From Halochromatium sp. (GTDB lineage: Bacteria > Pseudomonadota > Gammaproteobacteria > Chromatiales > Chromatiaceae), in NCBI GenBank assembly GCA_010912705.1, contig POWB01000006.1, positions 85,854-149,853 of the forward strand: a stretch of DNA of 64,000 nucleotides, given 5' to 3'. Position 1 is the first letter of the stretch, and each line of letters starts with the position of its first letter. Both the position numbers and the translations under genes were made by a program. The notes beneath the pieces were generated by a model. It did not search any database, had not been told where the DNA came from, and saw nothing but the letters and a program-made list of their open reading frames with translations. Below, in pieces: positions 8,347 to 19,620 of the stretch.

Positions 8347-9642
8347 GTGCGGGTCAAGCTGAGCACCCTAGGCTGCCGGCTCAATGAGGCCGAGCTGGCC
8401 GGTTGGTCGCGTGAGCTCGAGGCGCGTGGCTGCCAGATCAGCGGTGAGGGCGATGCCGCTGATCTGCTGGTGGTGAACACCTGTGCCGTCACCGCAGAGG
8501 CGATGCGCAAGTCGCGTAAGCTGCTGCGGCGGCTGCAGCGCGAGCACCCGCGTGCACGGCTGGTGGTGAGCGGCTGCGCGGTGTCGCTGGAGGAGGCCGA
8601 GCTGGGCGAATTGGGCATCGATCTGGTGGTGCCGAATCAGGATAAGGATCGCTTGGTCTCGATTGCTGCGCAGGCCTTGGCACTGCCGCTGATGCCCGAG
8701 GCCGCGACTGAGCCGGGCGCAGCGGCGCTCTTCGCGCGCGGGCGGCAGCGCGCCTTCGTCAAGATCCAGGATGGCTGTCGCTATCAGTGCAGTTTCTGCA
8801 TCACGACGCGCGCCCGCGGCGAGGAGCGGAGCCGACCGATCGCTGAGATCTGCCGCGAGATCAATCAGCTCACCAACGATGGCATCCAGGAGGTGGTGCT
8901 GACCGGGGTGCACGCGGCTGGCTACGGTAGCGACTGCGGCTCCAGCCTGAGCGAGCTACTGACCGCCGTGCTGCGAGATACGGATGCAGCACGGATACGG
9001 CTCGGCTCGGTCGAGCCCTGGGACTTGCCGGAGCGATTCTGGCAGCTGTTTGAGGACGCACGCATGATGCCGCACCTGCACCTGCCACTGCAGAGCGGTG
9101 CCGATACGCTGCTCAAGCGCATGGCGCGGCGTTGCAAGACCGCTGAGTTTGCGCGGCTGGTGGAGCTGGCGCGGGATGCGCAGCCCGACTTCAACATCAG
9201 CACCGATATCATCGTCGGCTTCCCCGGCGAGACCGCGGCCGAATGGGCGCAGACGCTGGCCTTCGTCGAGCAGATCGGCTTTGGTGGCCTGCACATCTTC
9301 AGCTATTCGCCGCGCGTAGGCACTCGTGCCGCGGCGATGCCGGATCAGGTGCCAGCGTCCATCAAGCGTGCCCGCAGCCGCGAGCTGCATGCGCTGGGTC
9401 AGCGTCTCAAGCGCGCCTGGCTCGAACGCCAGGTCGGCTCAGTGCAAGCCGTGCTGATCGAGGGCTTCGAGACCGGCCAGCCGGCTGCAGCCTCGCTGCA
9501 GATCGGCTATACCCCGGGCTACCTGCTGACGCGTGTCGCCACCGCTGGAACGGATCTGCGCAACCGCATCCTGCCGTTGCGCATCGATCGCGTCATCGAC
9601 TCCGAGGGGGCCGATCCTATGCTTGAAGGTCAGCGGGTTTAG
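8347..9642 (+). CDS. mtaB: tRNA t6A37 methylthiotransferase MtaB
   Basis: Radical-SAM enzyme (431 residues) that converts t6A at position 37 of ANN-decoding tRNAs to ms2t6A. The N-terminal UPF0004 domain starts LSTLGCRLNEAE and has the Cys of VVNTCAVT and VSGCAV for the auxiliary 4Fe-4S cluster. The radical-SAM cluster motif is CRYQCSFC near residue 145. TGVHAAGYG and DIIVGFPGET are typical of MtaB/MiaB enzymes. The start is GTG at 8347, chosen because the conserved domain begins at once. It converges with the CDGSH gene 11 bases downstream. Confidence 0.95.
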   Translation: MRVKLSTLGCRLNEAELAGWSRELEARGCQISGEGDAADLLVVNTCAVTAEAMRKSRKLLRRLQREHPRARLVVSGCAVSLEEAELGELGIDLVVPNQDKDRLVSIAAQALALPLMPEAATEPGAAALFARGRQRAFVKIQDGCRYQCSFCITTRARGEERSRPIAEICREINQLTNDGIQEVVLTGVHAAGYGSDCGSSLSELLTAVLRDTDAARIRLGSVEPWDLPERFWQLFEDARMMPHLHLPLQSGADTLLKRMARRCKTAEFARLVELARDAQPDFNISTDIIVGFPGETAAEWAQTLAFVEQIGFGGLHIFSYSPRVGTRAAAMPDQVPASIKRARSRELHALGQRLKRAWLERQVGSVQAVLIEGFETGQPAAASLQIGYTPGYLLTRVATAGTDLRNRILPLRIDRVIDSEGADPMLEGQRV

Positions 9643-9653
9643 CCGCAATCGTT

Positions 9654-10304
9654 TCAGTCCGATTTGAAACCCGCCGCGCGATGGCTGGCATCGCAAAACG
9701 GCTTATTCTTCGATGCCCCGCAGCGGCAGAGCGCCGTCTTGGCTCCCTGCCAGGCGATTCGCCCACTGGCCGCCCTGAGCGTCAGATTACCCTCGATCTT
9801 GAGCGGTCCATCGGGGATGGCTTTGATCTTTAGCGGTCCACCGGTTGCCTCCAGCCCAGGCCCGCTTTTGCCGATGGCGCCAAAGTCCTCGAAGCCGGCC
9901 TCGATGTGGCTGTTATCGCAGAAGGGCTTGTTCTTCGACGCCCCACAGCGGCAGAGTGCGGCGCGGAAGCGCAGGCCCGGCATGTCCTCGGGCGCGCCCT
10001 CGATCTCCAGCTCACCGGTCAGGTAGAGCGGGCCGTTATAGACCAGCTGGCCGCTGTTCTCAGCCGCGGGCTGCTCGGGCGTACCCGCTTTGTCGACATA
10101 GCTCAAGGCGCCGCTCGGGCAGCGCTCACAGACCTCGCGCACCTCGGCCTTGGACAGCTCATCGGGGACGCACCAGGGCTCGCGGCCGGCCTCGAACAGG
10201 CTGTTGTCGGCCTGGCCGCATTCACCAATATGGATGCACAGGCGCTGGTCCCAGTGCACATCGATGTCTTGGCCTTGGAAGGTCTGGATCTTGGTGTCGC
10301 TCAT
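9654..10304 (-). CDS. Fer4_19-type ferredoxin fused to two CDGSH iron-sulfur domains
   Basis: A predicted three-cluster iron-sulfur protein (216 residues). The N-terminal part has spaced cysteines (RLCIHIGECG, then VCERCPSGALSY) like the divergent 4Fe-4S domain Fer4_19. Two CDGSH 2Fe-2S sites follow, with near-identical boxes CRCGASKNKPFCDNSH and CRCGASKNKPFCDASH, each with three Cys and one His ligand. Electron transfer or redox sensing is the usual suggestion; the partner is unknown. ATG at 10304 is chosen because GGAG stands about 7 bases upstream; ATG at 10307 is also possible. Confidence 0.88.
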   Translation of the reverse strand: MSDTKIQTFQGQDIDVHWDQRLCIHIGECGQADNSLFEAGREPWCVPDELSKAEVREVCERCPSGALSYVDKAGTPEQPAAENSGQLVYNGPLYLTGELEIEGAPEDMPGLRFRAALCRCGASKNKPFCDNSHIEAGFEDFGAIGKSGPGLEATGGPLKIKAIPDGPLKIEGNLTLRAASGRIAWQGAKTALCRCGASKNKPFCDASHRAAGFKSD

Positions 10305-10377
10305 CATCGTCTCCTGGCTGGTATCGCCGGTTGGCGCAGTGGCTGGATATCGGCAATGAGTGGGGGCGGTTGTTTGG

Positions 10378-11193
10378 TTAATCGAGATCGATCCAGATCG
10401 GGCAGTGATCCGACGGGCGTTCCAAGGCGCGGATGTCGTAGTCGATACCGGCATCGCGCAGCCGCTCGCGCACCGGCGCCGAGACCAGGATCAGATCGAT
10501 GCGCAGTCCATGTTTGGGCTCGCGCTCGAAGCCGCGCGAGCGATAATCGAACCAGCTGAAGCGGTCGTCGCGGTCTGGATTCAGGCAGCGATAGGCATCG
10601 CTCAGGCCCCAGTCCATCAGGGTCTGCAGCCATTCGCGCTCCTCGGGCAGGAAGCTGCACTTGCCGCTGCGCAGCCAGCGCTTGGCGTTGTCGGCACCAA
10701 TGCCGATATCTGCATCCTGTGGCGCCACATTCATGTCACCCATCACCACAAGCGGCTGCGTCGGGCTGAACTGCTGGCGCAGATAGTCGGCAAGATCGGC
10801 ATAGAACTTCTGCTTGCCGGGAAACTTGACCGGGTGCGTGCGACTCTCGCCCTGCGGGAAATAGCCGTTGATCACCGCCAGCTCAGTGCCGTCGTCGAGC
10901 CTATAGTAGCCGGTAATCGCCCGCCGTTGCGCCTCGAGTCCATCGTCCGGGAAGCCTTTGACGACCCGCAGCGGCTCCTGCTTGCTGAGCAGCGCGACAC
11001 CGTAGTGGCCCTTTTGACCATGGTAGGCAGCGCGCCAGCCAAGGGCGTTGATGGCCTCGGCCGGGAAGGCCTCATCGGCGACCTTCGACTCTTGGATACC
11101 CACCACATCCGGATCATGCCGCGCCTTCAGCGCCTCGAGCTGGTGCGGACGGCTACGGATGCCATTGACATTAAACGAGATCAGTCGGGTCAT
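10378..11193 (-). CDS. xth: exodeoxyribonuclease III
   Basis: AP endonuclease and 3'-5' exonuclease for base-excision repair (271 residues). The EEP fold is clear: SFNVNGIRS at the N-terminus, IQESKV with the metal-binding Glu, GYFPQGES, VMGDMNVAPQD (catalytic Asp-Asn) and the terminal PSDHCPIWID with the catalytic Asp-His. ATG at 11193 overlaps the stop codon of the upstream unknown gene by 4 bases, so it is the last gene of a coupled three-gene set (11832 down to 10378). Confidence 0.96.
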   Translation of the reverse strand: MTRLISFNVNGIRSRPHQLEALKARHDPDVVGIQESKVADEAFPAEAINALGWRAAYHGQKGHYGVALLSKQEPLRVVKGFPDDGLEAQRRAITGYYRLDDGTELAVINGYFPQGESRTHPVKFPGKQKFYADLADYLRQQFSPTQPLVVMGDMNVAPQDADIGIGADNAKRWLRSGKCSFLPEEREWLQTLMDWGLSDAYRCLNPDRDDRFSWFDYRSRGFEREPKHGLRIDLILVSAPVRERLRDAGIDYDIRALERPSDHCPIWIDLD

Positions 11194-11537
11194 ACGAATT
11201 CCTGCATCGAGTCGCGGGGCGCGATAGGTGGGCTGTTGCCGGTGACCTCGTAGGTCTCGCGGATGCCCATCTCGCGGCCATGCTCGTAGGCCTTGCCCCA
11301 GGGCAGATGGGCCTGATCTCGGGCGGCGTCGTAGCAATCCGGACTCAGCGCGGCATCGACCTCGGCGCTAAAGCCGAGCGCCTGCAGTGCGGCGAGCATG
11401 CCATTGGCGTAGCCGCGGTTATACCAAAGCTGCGCGTCGTCCTGGCGATCGAGATAGCCTTCGGACTCGTCGGTCAGTTCGCGCGCCAGCTCAAGCAGGC
11501 GGGTGATGAGTGGGTCTTCAGATCTCTGGGTCGTCAT
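11190..11537 (-). CDS. conserved-looking hypothetical protein coupled to xth
   Basis: A 115-residue soluble acidic protein that I do not recognise. ATG at 11537 (MTTQRSEDP) is chosen; the frame is open further but would overlap most of the upstream gene. The start overlaps the 3' end of the upstream gene by 20 bases and the stop overlaps the xth start by 4 bases, so all three are probably translated together. The sequence is mainly helical (LITRLLELARELTDESEGYL) with Tyr/Gly-rich turns and no membrane segment or known catalytic motif. The tight coupling to a DNA-repair nuclease is the only functional hint. Confidence 0.72.
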   Translation of the reverse strand: MTTQRSEDPLITRLLELARELTDESEGYLDRQDDAQLWYNRGYANGMLAALQALGFSAEVDAALSPDCYDAARDQAHLPWGKAYEHGREMGIRETYEVTGNSPPIAPRDSMQEFV

Positions 11538-11832
11538 ATAATTCGGCAGACCAGCCCAGCTCGCGGGCCTGTTTGATAGCGGCGTCATAGATGCGGCGAT
11601 GGCGCTCGCGCAGGTCCTCTGGCAGCCGTGAGACGAGGTGTCCATAGGGATGCCAGGCCTTGCTGACCTGGTCGTATAGGGCCTCAACGCGCGATACCGC
11701 CCAGCCTTTGCAGGTCTCATCCTCCGGGATCAGGCCAAAGACTTGGGCATCACGAATAATCGTGCCGGTTGGCGTCATGCCACCATAACTGTCGGCGTCA
11801 AGGCCGACATAGGTCTTGTCTCGATTCAACAT
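11518..11832 (-). CDS. hypothetical protein, first gene of the xth operon
   Basis: A 104-residue soluble protein starting at MLNRDKTYVGLDADSYGG. It is unrecognised. The C-terminal half is helical and rich in Arg/Glu (LPEDLRERHRRIYDAAIKQA). It is divergent from the histidine phosphatase gene (64 bases between starts) and overlaps the next unknown gene by 20 bases. No signal peptide or membrane segment is visible. Codon use matches the neighbours, so it looks like a real gene. Confidence 0.72.
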   Translation of the reverse strand: MLNRDKTYVGLDADSYGGMTPTGTIIRDAQVFGLIPEDETCKGWAVSRVEALYDQVSKAWHPYGHLVSRLPEDLRERHRRIYDAAIKQARELGWSAELYDDPEI

Positions 11833-11896
11833 CAGTTAACCTTTTCAAGCAATGCTCAGAGCGGCTGACTGCCGCTCAATCGCCAAGGAGACCCTT

Positions 11897-12517
11897 GTGC
11901 CCGTTCAAGATACCACTGTCGACCTGATCCGCCACGGTGAGCCGCTTGGTGGCCGCATGATACGCGGGCAGGGGGTCGATCACCCGCTCAGCGCGCTCGG
12001 CTGGCAGCAGATGCGTGCTGCTGTCGGCAAGGATGGGCCTTGGGACCAGATTCTCAGCTCACCCTTGGCCCGCGCGCGCGAGTTTGCCTGCGAGCTGGCG
12101 ACGCGGCTCGGCCGACCGTTGGCGGTTGATCCGGAGCTGCGCGAGATCGCCATGGGCGCCTGGGAAGGACGGCGCCCAAGCGAGGTCGCAGAGGAAGAGC
12201 CAGACGCCTTCGCTGCCTTCCGCCGCGATCCGGTTGCTAATCGGCCACCAGGTGGCGAGCGGCTCGAGGCCTTACAGGCGCGCATCGGCCGCGCCTACGA
12301 TCGCCAGATCGCCACCTATCCAGGACGCCACCTGCTCATCGTCTGCCACGCTGGCGTCAGTCGGGCCATCGTCGGTCACGTACTGGAGGCTGATCCGCAG
12401 CACTGGTATCGCGTTCGCATCGACTACGCAGGCCTGACCCGAATCCGCCATGAGTCTGATGGCACTAGCCTTGAATTCGTCAATGCCGAGCGGCTACGGA
12501 CGTGGCGGCATCCCTGA
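11897..12517 (+). CDS. histidine phosphatase superfamily protein
   Basis: Phosphatase or phosphomutase of 206 residues with a branched-chain phosphoglycerate-mutase fold. The catalytic histidine motif LIRHGEP lies near residue 10, the second Arg/His elements in SSPLARAREFA and VCHAGVSRAIVGH, and the acid box in GAWEGRRP. The start is GTG at 11897, with AAGGAG six bases upstream. Size resembles CobC/alpha-ribazole phosphatase and SixA/GpmB-type proteins. The substrate cannot be fixed from sequence; no cobalamin gene is adjacent. Confidence 0.85.
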   Translation: MPVQDTTVDLIRHGEPLGGRMIRGQGVDHPLSALGWQQMRAAVGKDGPWDQILSSPLARAREFACELATRLGRPLAVDPELREIAMGAWEGRRPSEVAEEEPDAFAAFRRDPVANRPPGGERLEALQARIGRAYDRQIATYPGRHLLIVCHAGVSRAIVGHVLEADPQHWYRVRIDYAGLTRIRHESDGTSLEFVNAERLRTWRHP

Positions 12518-12632
12518 GGTTGGCTATGCTCGTTGTGAGCGACAATCGGAAATGGCATCAATGCATTGGTCTGAAAGGCTGAGAGTGCTATAGTTACGGG
12601 CTGCTCCTCGCTACCGCGGCGAAGAGCGTCCC

Positions 12633-12722
<90 letters not shown>

Positions 12723-13097
12723 ACCAAACTACAGGCTCGCACTCGGGCGTACTATCAGTCAATCTGACGACTTAGGGCGCGCAGGGTTAAGGGTGTCGTG
12801 TTCATGCATCGAGGATTGCTGATGCTCGAGAAGACTGAAGTCGCTGTCAGGCGGCTGGGTTTTGTACGACTTGAGCAGCATCGCTGCTCGTCAATCTATG
12901 GCGATCTTGCCGCCGCTAGCCTTCTCTTCTCATCAAGCCCGCTCCGATCATCCCTTCTCGCGCTTCTCCTCCTGGCGCTGCCGCTGTCCGTCCCAGTCTC
13001 TTCCTGAGCACTTGCCGATGCCCGGTGCTCAACGCGACACCCGTCGGGCATCGTCACCCTTCGCGGAAGTGCCCGTCGAGATCGATTGGTGAAACCC
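12723..13097. other. 375-base stretch without a supported gene
   Basis: This lies between tRNA-Ser(CGA) and the hsdM remnant. I see no convincing gene; small reading frames here lack a ribosome site or family resemblance. It should contain the promoter of the former hsd operon and, if the island entered at the tRNA, the left junction. Confidence 0.5.
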
Positions 13098-14233
<1,136 letters not shown>

Positions 14234-14304
14234 CGGCCTCGCCGATCGACTGTCGTCAAGCCAGCCGGAGCCTGTGCGGACAGCAAAACCCATGAGGAAA
14301 GAAG

Positions 14305-14529
14305 ATGATCAATCTATCCACAGTCGCACACAGAGACCCCGAGATTCTGAGCGGTGCTGTCGTCTTTATCGGTACGCGCGTCCCTGTCAATTCGCTATTC
14401 GATTATCTTGAGGCCGGCGAGTCATTGGAGGAATTTTTACGTCAGTTTCCTTCCGTGCAACGCCAACAAGTCATTGAAGTGCTCGAAGCGGCACGAGAAT
14501 CAGTAACGACAGATGCGCTTGCTGCTTGA
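14305..14529 (+). CDS. DUF433 domain antitoxin
   Basis: A 74-residue DUF433 protein, the presumed antitoxin of a type II pair with a DUF5615 PIN-like nuclease. The conserved core is visible: DPEILSGAVVFIGTRVPVNS, then the helix LEAGESLEEFLRQFPSV. ATG at 14305 follows a GGAAAGAAG ribosome site. It overlaps the next gene by 17 bases. The base composition is lower in GC than the surrounding hsd sequence, which fits separate acquisition. DUF433 proteins probably also repress their own operon. Confidence 0.88.
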   Translation: MINLSTVAHRDPEILSGAVVFIGTRVPVNSLFDYLEAGESLEEFLRQFPSVQRQQVIEVLEAARESVTTDALAA

Positions 14530-14764
14530 TGAAAATTTCCCCTCCGACTTTGTTGCTGAGTTCACGGATGTTGAGGTGCTGACCGTCCACGGCCTAGGCT
14601 GGTCAGGTATTAAGAACGGCGAACTACTCCGCAGAGCTAAACAGGTGTGTGATGTCTTTGTGACCCTGGATCGCAATCTGGAATTTCAGCAAAACATCAA
14701 AACAACAGGTTGGTTTCCAAGGTCAACATCAACAATAAGACTGTGCCATGAACACGATCCGTGA
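14513..14764 (+). pseudogene. DUF5615 PIN-like toxin, 3'-truncated
   Basis: The partner of the DUF433 antitoxin. The first 65 residues match the family: MRLLLDENFPSDF with the conserved Asp-Glu, GWSGIKNGELL, and VFVTLDRNLEFQQN. After the QQN element the normal beta strand and C-terminal helices (some 40 more residues in usual members) are replaced by unrelated sequence that stops at 14764. The catalytic acidic residues remain, but a fold lacking its last third is probably inactive, so I call it a remnant. An unusual but working short form cannot be excluded. Confidence 0.7.
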
Positions 14765-14948
14765 AACCATTCCCGAGTTAGCCGGCTGCATGGCGCATGG
14801 CGACAGCTATCAATCGGCGTTGGTGTATCTCATGGCGGCGGTCTGGCGCTGGAGTCGGCGGAAGGGTTGCGGTTGGCCTATACGTGATTGGTCGCTGTTG
14901 GGTGCGGTGATTCGGGAGAAGTTGGATGGGGTGTTAGTAGATGGATGA
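14748..14948 (+). pseudogene. chimeric fragment: HicB-like antitoxin core joined to an hsdM 3' end
   Basis: The 66-codon frame has two parts. Residues 7-33 (ETIPELAGCMAHGDSYQSAL) match the HicB antitoxin signature, the partially degraded RNase-H-like domain. Residues from about 48 (LLGAVIREKLDGVL) repeat the HsdM C-terminus. The stop overlaps the start of the hsdS remnant, just as hsdM and hsdS normally overlap. I read it as scrap left by insertion and deletion in the hsd operon, not a functional gene. Confidence 0.6.
14897..14932 (+). repeat. 36-base repeat, copy 2, duplicate hsdM 3' end
   Basis: Second copy of the hsdM tail (33 of 36 bases identical to 14185-14220), in frame with the HicB-like scrap and directly upstream of the hsdS start. 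It may be the original hsdM end, displaced by recombination. Confidence 0.9.
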
Positions 14949-15221
14949 GTGGCGCGAAACGAACTGGGGAAATGAGATAATTTTGCAATACGGCAAGGCC
15001 ATCAGAGGCTACCAAGATGCCGTAGGGCCTTATCGCGTGTTCGGGACGAATGGACCTGTAGGCTGGACTGACGAACCATTGGCTTCAGGTCCAGGCGTTA
15101 TCCTCGGGCGGAAAGGCGCATACCGTGGAGTGCATTACAGCCCAGACCCTTTCTTTCCAAACTGATGTCCGGCGAGATCCGCTTACACGACGTCGAGCGC
15201 AAGGTCGAGTCTGTGCTCTAA
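14941..15221 (+). pseudogene. hsdS: type I restriction specificity subunit HsdS, only the two ends remain
   Basis: HsdS recognises the target DNA. The N-terminal 70 residues (MDEWRETNWGNEIILQYGKA and GPGVILGRKGAYRGVHYSP) match the first target-recognition domain. The frame then stops at 15165. In another frame the next codons read MSGEIRLHDVERKVESVL, which looks like the extreme C-terminus of an HsdS. Normal HsdS is about 400 residues, so around 300 are gone, including most of both recognition domains. Confidence 0.75.
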
Positions 15222-15245
15222 ACCCCTGATCAGGTGCAAACAACC

Positions 15246-15527
15246 ATGACCATCCTGCAAAGCCAGATCGATGATGCACCCAGACAACTCTGCATCGACT
15301 TGCCGCCAGAATGGGAACACCAAGCGGTGCAAGTCATTGTGCGTCCGCTTAGGGCTCGCGACCCTCAGATCACAGCGGACGCGACGCCCCGCGAATCGGC
15401 GAACTTTTGGCAATCCGTGCTGGAGATGCGCGCTGCGCCCGATTTTGAGCCGATTGACTGGACACATGAGGATGTCGACGGTTGGCGTGATCGTTCTACT
15501 CAGGAGCCCTTTCAGTGGCCCGACTGA
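15246..15527 (+). CDS. VapB-like antitoxin of a VapBC pair
   Basis: A 93-residue protein directly upstream of, and overlapping by 13 bases, a PIN-domain toxin. It starts MTILQSQIDDAPRQLCIDLP, with a short beta-strand region, then an acidic Trp-rich C-terminus (FEPIDWTHEDVDGWRD) suited to wrap the toxin. ATG at 15246 is chosen; GTG at 15234 is an alternative. Identification rests mainly on position and general form; sequence resemblance to named antitoxin families is weak. Confidence 0.7.
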   Translation: MTILQSQIDDAPRQLCIDLPPEWEHQAVQVIVRPLRARDPQITADATPRESANFWQSVLEMRAAPDFEPIDWTHEDVDGWRDRSTQEPFQWPD

Positions 15528-15943
15528 GTTATTTGCTCGACACCAATATCGTCTCCGAGCCAGTGGCGAAAAAGCCAAATCCCGGGGTGATGCGAAAACT
15601 TGAGGCCCATGGGTCAACAGTGGCGCTGGCGAGTGTCACTTGGCAAGAGCTGCTTTTTGGGATGATGATCCTGGAGCCTGGCCGACGCCGCGCACAGCTC
15701 CAGGATTACCTGTTCTCGCGCGTGCAACCCTATCTACCAGTGCTACCGTTCGATACCGAAGCGGCGACCTGGCAGGCGAATGAGCGCGCCCGCTTGCGGC
15801 GGCTGGGTCAACCGCCCGCCTACGCGGACTCGCAAATAGCCGCCATTGCTGCCATCAATGGTTTGGTGCTGGTCACGCGCAACCTGGACGACTTTCGCGC
15901 ATTTGAAGGGCTGACGATGGAAAACTGGTTCTCAACGCTATGA
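15515..15943 (+). CDS. vapC: VapC-family PIN-domain ribonuclease toxin
   Basis: A 142-residue PIN-domain RNase. The catalytic acids are in place: YLLDTNIVSE at the N-terminus, WQELLFGM in the middle, and PAYADSQIAAIAAINGLVLVTRNLDDF at the C-terminal half. The start is GTG at 15515 inside the end of the antitoxin gene. The stop overlaps the next small gene (ATGA). VapC toxins usually cleave tRNA or rRNA; the target here is unknown. The gene looks intact, unlike the hsd genes around it. Confidence 0.92.
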   Translation: MARLSYLLDTNIVSEPVAKKPNPGVMRKLEAHGSTVALASVTWQELLFGMMILEPGRRRAQLQDYLFSRVQPYLPVLPFDTEAATWQANERARLRRLGQPPAYADSQIAAIAAINGLVLVTRNLDDFRAFEGLTMENWFSTL

Positions 15944-16170
15944 CTTCGCTCACCCTGACGCTACCCGACGACACCGATCGCCGCCTCGACGAGATCGCCC
16001 AAGGTCGTGGCAAAAGCATCGACGCCTTGTGTGATGCGATGGCGAGCCAACTGGTCGCCGAAGCCGACGCCGAGGCGCAGTTTCGCGCCCGTGCCCAGCG
16101 CGGCCAGGGCCAGAACGCGCGTGGACTCGAACTGCTCGAGAAAGCGCTGGGCAATGACCATTCTCACTGA
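15940..16170 (+). CDS. small ribbon-helix-helix-like protein coupled to vapC
   Basis: A 76-residue protein whose ATG overlaps the vapC stop. Its N-terminus (SLTLTLPDDTDRRLDEIAQG) has the strand-helix pattern of ribbon-helix-helix antitoxins; the rest is an Ala/Gln-rich helix. It could be a second antitoxin or autoregulator. A 23-codon frame follows at once (MTILTEAGNAKALAI...), perhaps the stub of its own lost toxin. Function is inferred from form and position. Confidence 0.65.
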   Translation: MTSLTLTLPDDTDRRLDEIAQGRGKSIDALCDAMASQLVAEADAEAQFRARAQRGQGQNARGLELLEKALGNDHSH

Positions 16171-16284
16171 AGCCGGCAACGCAAAAGCCCTAGCTATTCC
16201 GCTCGCGGCTTGCGCCTATGCGTAGCATCAGCGTTGATTAGACACCCAATCCCACAAAACCAAACCAAATAGGAGTCCAAGAAC

Positions 16285-16533
16285 TTGAAAGACGACCTAT
16301 TAAAACGGATCACCGTCGATGCACGCATCTTTAGTGGCAAGCCGATCATTCGCGGCCGGCGTCTCGCCGTCGAGCATGTGTTGGGGATGCTGGCAGCAGG
16401 TGATGACATGGAGACCCTGCTCGAAGGTTATCCCTGGGTGGAGCCTGAGGATATTTTGGCCTGTCTCGGTTACGCTCACCGTTTGGTCGAGCACGAGCGC
16501 GTTGAACCGATGATGGTGGATACTGCCGCGTGA
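16285..16533 (+). CDS. orphan DUF433 domain antitoxin
   Basis: An 82-residue DUF433 protein (RITVDARIFSGKPIIRGRRL, then VEHVLGMLAAGDDMETLLEG and YPWVEPEDILACLGY). It probably starts at TTG 16285, with AGGAG nine bases upstream. DUF433 genes normally sit beside a DUF5615 or PIN toxin, but the next 80 bases contain none and hsdR remains follow. It is either an orphan antitoxin or a remnant of a lost pair. It is not a recent copy of the DUF433 gene at 14305, since the residues differ widely. Confidence 0.82.
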   Translation: MKDDLLKRITVDARIFSGKPIIRGRRLAVEHVLGMLAAGDDMETLLEGYPWVEPEDILACLGYAHRLVEHERVEPMMVDTAA

Positions 16534-16617
16534 ATTCTGACCGTGACGGCGCAGCGGGTACGGGTTCGTGCGCCGGACTGAACGCCATCAGACCAACGCT
16601 CTCGAGGGATCGCCCGC

Positions 16618-19339
<2,722 letters not shown>

Positions 19340-19620
19340 CAGCTGGCACTACCCCATGGCCGACCTGATCCACCCCGCACACCCGCTGATGCACGCCTGG
19401 GTAGTGGTACAGATATGTTGGTCTCGAGTAGACGACGTTGTCCCAGCGACTGGATCATCGCGCTATAACTTCGGAAGATATCCAGATCTAGAACACCACC
19501 CGGCAGCAGTAAGAAGCGGGGGGACGAATCCCACGTCTAGGGAGCATTGCTTGCTGGAGGGATATAATCCCCGAGCCCGGCGTGACCGGGAGCCCATAAT
19601 AAACCGGAGGAGTGCTGACG
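19340..19620. other. right edge of the island: degenerate DNA, tRNA-like 10-mer and a TATAAT box
   Basis: No gene is supported here. At 19525-19534 the bases CGAATCCCAC repeat the T-arm of tRNA-Ser(CGA) (12702-12711), with G-runs upstream in both copies, a possible eroded attachment site. A perfect TATAAT at 19563-19568 could be the -10 box for the CBS gene, although no good -35 stands at the right distance. A short GC inverted repeat (CCCGG...CCGGG) follows it. Confidence 0.45.

Noticed and set aside
12798..13007. Short frame with a hydrophobic end upstream of hsdM
   Set aside because: No ribosome site and no family resemblance; Leu/Ser-rich end is typical of chance frames here.
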